DNA from: Sinorhizobium sp. A49
Lineage (GTDB): Bacteria > Pseudomonadota > Alphaproteobacteria > Rhizobiales > Rhizobiaceae
Length of the DNA stretch: 64,000 nt
Assembly (NCBI RefSeq): GCF_002002725.1
Contig: NZ_MUNW01000039.1
Location: 1 to 64,000, forward strand
Direction: 5' to 3'
Position numbers and translations under genes: made by a program. Every line of letters begins with the position of its first letter. The stretch's first letter is position 1. Under the pieces are notes generated by a model that did not search any database, was not told where the DNA came from, and was given only the letters and a program-made list of their open reading frames with translations. Below are positions 60,965 to 64,000 of this stretch, piece by piece.

Positions 60965-62290
60965 CTACTTGGACGAAGCCGCCGCTTCCTTGACCCGTCC
61001 CATGACCTCTTCAGGTGTCATGGTGCCGCCGATCAGCGCCTGGAGGCCCGAAAGCCAGGCTGCCGCCACGCGCGGCGGATTGGCCGTGTCGAGCCAGGGC
61101 ATGAGATAGGAGGAATCGGCGATCACCTTCAGGCCGTCGACGACCGCGGGGTTCATGGCATCGGCGGAATAGCCGCCGACCGTCGCGCTCGGCTGGCCGT
61201 AGGGCGGCGCCGAAAGCACCTTGCCGTTGTCGGCCGAGGTGACGAACCGCATGAAGTCGATCGCCAGCGGAATGTTCTTCGAGGCGGCGCTGATCATGTA
61301 TCCCTCGGGCGCGCCCTCGATGGACTTGACGTCGCCCTTGGCGTCGGCGGGCGCCGGCAGCTTGAAGAAGCCGAAGTCCTCGCGCTTCAGCGCGCCGTCG
61401 GCCGTCGCTTGGTCGAACTCGATGATCTCCTGGTAGTACATGGCGGACTGGCCGTTGCTGAACTGCTGCAGGGCCGTGGCATAGGAGGAGCCGTTGGTGC
61501 CCGATCCGTCGGAGCATTCGTCGATCAGCTTCTTGAACTGCGTCAGGCTGGCTACGTAGCCGGGATCGGCAAATTCCGCTGTGGCCGGGACGAAGTCCTT
61601 TTCGAGGGTCGCCTGCGGCACGTTGTATGCGAGCAGTTGCCCCGCGTAGTGCACGCCCGGCCAGCCCTCCTTGTTGCCAAAGGAAACCGGCGTGACGCCG
61701 GACTTGCGCAGCGCAGCGCAGGCACCCAGGAGCTCGTCGAAGGTGTTGGGCTCGGAAACGCCCGCCTTTTCGAACAGGCTCTTGTTGTAGCCCATGAACT
61801 TGGCGTCGAGATAAAGCGGAATGCCGTAAAGCTTGCCGTTGTACTGGAAGGCGGAGACGGCGGCGTTGGCGAGCGTCTTGCCCCATTCGGTTTCCGGGCC
61901 GATGACCGGCGTCAGGTCGACGGCGCGGTTGCCGCGCACGAAATTCTCGCCCCAGCTTCCCGTCCAGGTGAAATAGACGTCGGGCAGCGAATTGGACGCC
62001 ACCAGCGCCTTCGTCTTGCCCTTCACGCTGTCGTCGCTCTCCTGGATGAGTTCCACTTTCACGCCGGGATGCAGCTTTTCGTATTCCTGGGCGGCATTGA
62101 CGAAGAAGGGGGAAAGCTGCTGCAGGCCGAATTTCGTAAGCACGCTGACCGTGCCGGAATATTCGACCGCGGCATTGCGATCGGCAACGACCGGATCGGC
62201 CGCGCCTGCGCCGCTGACGCCGCCGATGACGAATGCGGCCGCGACAAGCGACCCGAGGCTTGTCGTGCTCAAGAACGTGTTGGTCTTCAT
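60965..62290 (-). CDS. Extracellular solute-binding protein (CUT1)
   Basis: A 441-residue binding protein with a signal peptide (LSTTSLGSLVAAAFVIGGVS, cleavage about GAGAADP). YEKLHPGVKVELIQESDDSV, VASNSLPDVYFTWTGSWGEN, AFQYNGKLYGIPLYLDAKFM and APEGYMISAASKNIPLAIDF are the landmarks of family 1 sugar-binding proteins. It should capture the fructosamine or related conjugate in the periplasm. I chose ATG 62290 (MKTNTFLSTT). A strong hairpin lies between it and the deglycase gene upstream. Confidence 0.87.
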   Translation of the reverse strand: MKTNTFLSTTSLGSLVAAAFVIGGVSGAGAADPVVADRNAAVEYSGTVSVLTKFGLQQLSPFFVNAAQEYEKLHPGVKVELIQESDDSVKGKTKALVASNSLPDVYFTWTGSWGENFVRGNRAVDLTPVIGPETEWGKTLANAAVSAFQYNGKLYGIPLYLDAKFMGYNKSLFEKAGVSEPNTFDELLGACAALRKSGVTPVSFGNKEGWPGVHYAGQLLAYNVPQATLEKDFVPATAEFADPGYVASLTQFKKLIDECSDGSGTNGSSYATALQQFSNGQSAMYYQEIIEFDQATADGALKREDFGFFKLPAPADAKGDVKSIEGAPEGYMISAASKNIPLAIDFMRFVTSADNGKVLSAPPYGQPSATVGGYSADAMNPAVVDGLKVIADSSYLMPWLDTANPPRVAAAWLSGLQALIGGTMTPEEVMGRVKEAAASSK

Positions 62291-62340
62291 TTCGCAGTTC
62301 CTCTCTCTTCTTTCGTTACCTGGGGCATGCAAGACGGCAT

Positions 62341-62368
62341 CCCGGTCCGGCGCGTTCGCCGGACCGGG
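62341..62368 (-). promoter_or_regulatory. Intercistronic hairpin between deglycase and binding-protein genes
   Basis: CCCGGTCCGGCG (62341-62352) and CGCCGGACCGGG (62357-62368) form a perfect 12-bp stem with a CGTT loop. Without a T run it is likely an RNA-stabilising element that raises binding-protein mRNA relative to the upstream gene, as is common in ABC importer operons. Confidence 0.5.
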
Positions 62369-62374
62369 GGAACC

Positions 62375-63388
62375 TCAATATTCGACGCGCTTGTAGTAGC
62401 GGCGCGTCGTCAGCGGATGATCGCGCAGGACTTCCAGGTGGGCGCTTAAGCGCTCCAGCATGGTCGCGAGGAGGACCGGGGAGATCACACTGCGGGTCTT
62501 GGCGGAAACGCCCGGCAGGCTGGCGGACGCCGCATCGAGGACACGCACCTTGTCGGTGTAGCGCCGGGCGAAATTCTCGACACGCTCGGTGAGCGGCCGG
62601 CAAGCATCCTCGCCCTTGAAGATGAACAGGCTGACACCCGGCTCCAGCAGTTCGAGCGTGCCGTGGAAGAAGTCCGACGCATGGACCGGGCGGGTGCGGA
62701 TCCACTGCATCTCTTCGAGTATGCACATGCCGTAATAGTGGGCTTCCGGCCACGCGGCGCCCGCGCCCGTGAAGATATGGTAGGTCTCGTCCTTGATGTC
62801 CCTGGCGAGAGCCGCGGCATCCGCCTCATAGCCTTCCTTCACCGAAACCAGCAGTTCCGGCAGCAGCTTGAGTTCTGTCACCGTCGCATCGAAATCGGGA
62901 TATTCGCCGCGCTCGGCCAAAAGCGCGAGGACGATGATCAGGGTCTGCAGATAGAAGGATTCCGAGGAGGTATCGTCCTCGGCGAAATTGGTGAAGTTGT
63001 GGTCTGCGTCACGGCCGAGCGGCGTGTCCTTGTGGCCGGTGAGCGACAGCGTCCTGACGCCACGCTCCTTGAGGAAGGACAGGAGCTGCACGCTTTCCTT
63101 GGTTGTGCCGGACAGCGAGGGCAGGACGACCAGCGCCTTCTCGTTCAGGCCGGCCGGGGGCTCCAGCACGACCTGCGCCGAATAGGCCGCCGAAACCGGG
63201 AATACCGTCAAAGCGCGCGCAAGCTCGATGGCCGGCTGGGTGAGGAACTGCACGCCGCCGGTCCCCATGAAGAAAATGCGTTCCAGACCGTCGTCGAGCA
63301 TACCGCGCATCAGGGCGCGCATGTCGTCGGCGATTGCGACTGCACCGCTTTGTATCTTCACAAAGCGATCTCTATCAAAGTTGAGCAT
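62375..63388 (-). CDS. SIS-domain deglycase, FrlB-like
   Basis: A 337-residue protein with two SIS domains. The first has FFMGTGGVQF and LPSLSGTTKESVQLLSFLKE, whose Ser/Thr run binds the phosphosugar. The second contains FFHGTLELLEPGVSLFIFKG and ends DHPLTTRRYYKRVEY. The pattern F-H-G-x-L-E-x-x-E-P-G-V and the C-terminal R-R-Y-Y-x-x-V-E-Y match FrlB, which splits fructoselysine 6-phosphate into glucose 6-phosphate and lysine; FrlB is also about 340 residues. ATG 63388 is chosen. It is first in the operon, behind a palindromic operator. Confidence 0.82.
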   Translation of the reverse strand: MLNFDRDRFVKIQSGAVAIADDMRALMRGMLDDGLERIFFMGTGGVQFLTQPAIELARALTVFPVSAAYSAQVVLEPPAGLNEKALVVLPSLSGTTKESVQLLSFLKERGVRTLSLTGHKDTPLGRDADHNFTNFAEDDTSSESFYLQTLIIVLALLAERGEYPDFDATVTELKLLPELLVSVKEGYEADAAALARDIKDETYHIFTGAGAAWPEAHYYGMCILEEMQWIRTRPVHASDFFHGTLELLEPGVSLFIFKGEDACRPLTERVENFARRYTDKVRVLDAASASLPGVSAKTRSVISPVLLATMLERLSAHLEVLRDHPLTTRRYYKRVEY

Positions 63389-63466
63389 TTGTACCTTCCC
63401 GTTTTGCGCTGCGCGAAATCGCCTTCGAAGCGAGGTGGCGTCTCTGCGCGAATAAACTTTGAGACG

Positions 63467-63486
63467 ATGTGAGATCGATCTCACAT
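63467..63486. promoter_or_regulatory. Perfect 20-bp palindrome, operator candidate
   Basis: ATGTGAGATCGATCTCACAT is a perfect inverted repeat 79 bp upstream of the FrlB-like gene and between it and the LacI-family regulator gene. LacI proteins bind even palindromes of this size with a central CG-containing half-site pair, so this is a strong operator candidate. Confidence 0.65.
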
Positions 63487-63557
63487 ATATTTAACGCACA
63501 AGACTTTCGCGCTGGCAAGTGGGCGTCTCGAATTTTTTGAGGCGGGGGTTGCGGCGC

Positions 63558-64000
63558 TCAGACGCCGCTGCGGCGGCTGACCGAGCCGCGAACTATCAGC
63601 TTGGTTTCAAAGCGGATTTTCTGCGGCGCCTCGTCCTTGCCGGCGAGCCTTTCGAACAGCACGCGGGCGGCCGCGCGGCCGATTTCGGAGACGGGCTGCG
63701 AGACGACGGTAATCTGCGGATCGGTGAAAGTTGCCAGATTGAAGTCGTCGAAACCGATGAGGGAGACGTCGTGCGGGATGGAAACGCCCATGGAACGGAA
63801 GGCCAGGAGCGCCCCCTGGGTCATCAGGCTGTCGACGGTGAAAAGCGCCGTCGGCGGGGACTTCTGGCTGAAGAGCCGTATGGTCGCATCGACCGCGTGC
63901 TCCACGGTGGATTGCGACACGGCTACCATGCGGTCGTCGGCCGCGATCCCGGCGGCGGCGAGCGCCGACCTATAGCCGCTCCTGCGCTCGCGTGAGGTGA
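63558..64000 (-). CDS. LacI-family transcriptional regulator (partial)
   Basis: The minus-strand frame is open to the window edge. RSGYRSALAAAGIAADDRMV, PPTALFTVDSLMTQGALLAF, GVSIPHDVSLIGFDDFNLAT, FTDPQITVVSQPVSEIGRAA and a final KLIVRGSVSRRSG form the C-terminal ligand-binding domain of a LacI/GalR repressor. The N-terminal helix-turn-helix is outside the window. It is probably the local repressor of the fructosamine operon, acting at 63467-63486; the effector may be the phosphorylated substrate. Confidence 0.87.
   Translation of the reverse strand, partial: TSRERRSGYRSALAAAGIAADDRMVAVSQSTVEHAVDATIRLFSQKSPPTALFTVDSLMTQGALLAFRSMGVSIPHDVSLIGFDDFNLATFTDPQITVVSQPVSEIGRAAARVLFERLAGKDEAPQKIRFETKLIVRGSVSRRSGV

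Noticed and set aside
60941-62449. 502-codon plus-strand frame
   Set aside because: Antisense to the solute-binding protein; composition typical of a GC-rich shadow frame.
1-64000. CRISPR arrays, rRNA, tRNA and replication origin
   Set aside because: I looked for regularly spaced repeats, rRNA landmarks, cloverleafs and iteron or repABC signals and found none.

Overview
This is a high-GC window that reads as an alphaproteobacterium of the Rhizobiales, most likely Rhizobiaceae (Rhizobium, Agrobacterium, Ensifer or a close relative). The reasons are an Atu4866-domain protein, two tandem Ku genes beside a LigD, DUF6894 and DUF3606 proteins, a HisKA_2 kinase, and several promoters of the GGAAC-N18-TT type used by rhizobial general-stress sigma factors (RpoE2/EcfG). 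The many sugar transporters, toxin-antitoxin pairs and decayed insertion sequences suggest an accessory replicon or a chromosomal island. I saw no rRNA, tRNA, CRISPR array or replication origin.

Layout. 1-3.1 kb: the 3' end of an Orn/Lys/Arg decarboxylase, a GrpB-like protein, and an ATM1-type ABC exporter preceded by a methionine-rich leader peptide with a terminator. 3.4-13 kb: a catabolic locus. Its minus strand runs GntR regulator, sugar ABC ATPase, permease, binding protein, PfpI-like protein. Its divergent plus strand runs Ldh-type dehydrogenase, iron alcohol dehydrogenase, aldehyde dehydrogenase, alpha/beta hydrolase. 13-17.5 kb: broken genes (aldo/keto reductase, carboxylesterase, IS110, Fic) around two Phd/VapC pairs. 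17.5-23 kb: GMC oxidoreductase, a secreted hydrolase divergent from an OhrR-like MarR regulator, SDR and SnoaL genes divergent from a LysR regulator. 23-31.3 kb: a scrap zone with AraC, ISKra4-like, ISL3, AbiEii, recombinase, IS30, Fic and IS66 remnants, two further toxin-antitoxin pairs, a SWIM zinc-finger protein and a class III nucleotidyl cyclase. 31.4-35.8 kb: Atu4866, carboxymuconolactone decarboxylase-like and damaged SDR genes divergent from a LysR regulator, then a second ABC exporter.

36-51 kb looks like a DNA-repair and general-stress island. It holds xthA, two ku genes, ligD, a YihY membrane protein, DUF3606 and DUF6894 proteins, small stress proteins, a HisKA_2 sensor kinase, DUF763 and a 3-methyladenine DNA glycosylase. 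Six sites match the RpoE2 promoter pattern and sit in front of genes here. Two of them give promoters for the two halves of the non-homologous end-joining system. 51.2-54.8 kb is decayed: IS66 and Fic remnants surround an AT-rich two-gene cassette that I cannot name.

54.8-64 kb, minus strand, is one coherent operon-like set: partial LacI regulator, FrlB-like SIS deglycase, solute-binding protein, two CUT1 permeases, FrlC-like epimerase, PfkB kinase, FAD oxidoreductase and MalK-type ATPase. Together they suggest uptake, phosphorylation and deglycation of a fructosamine (Amadori compound). A perfect 20-bp palindrome lies in front of the deglycase.
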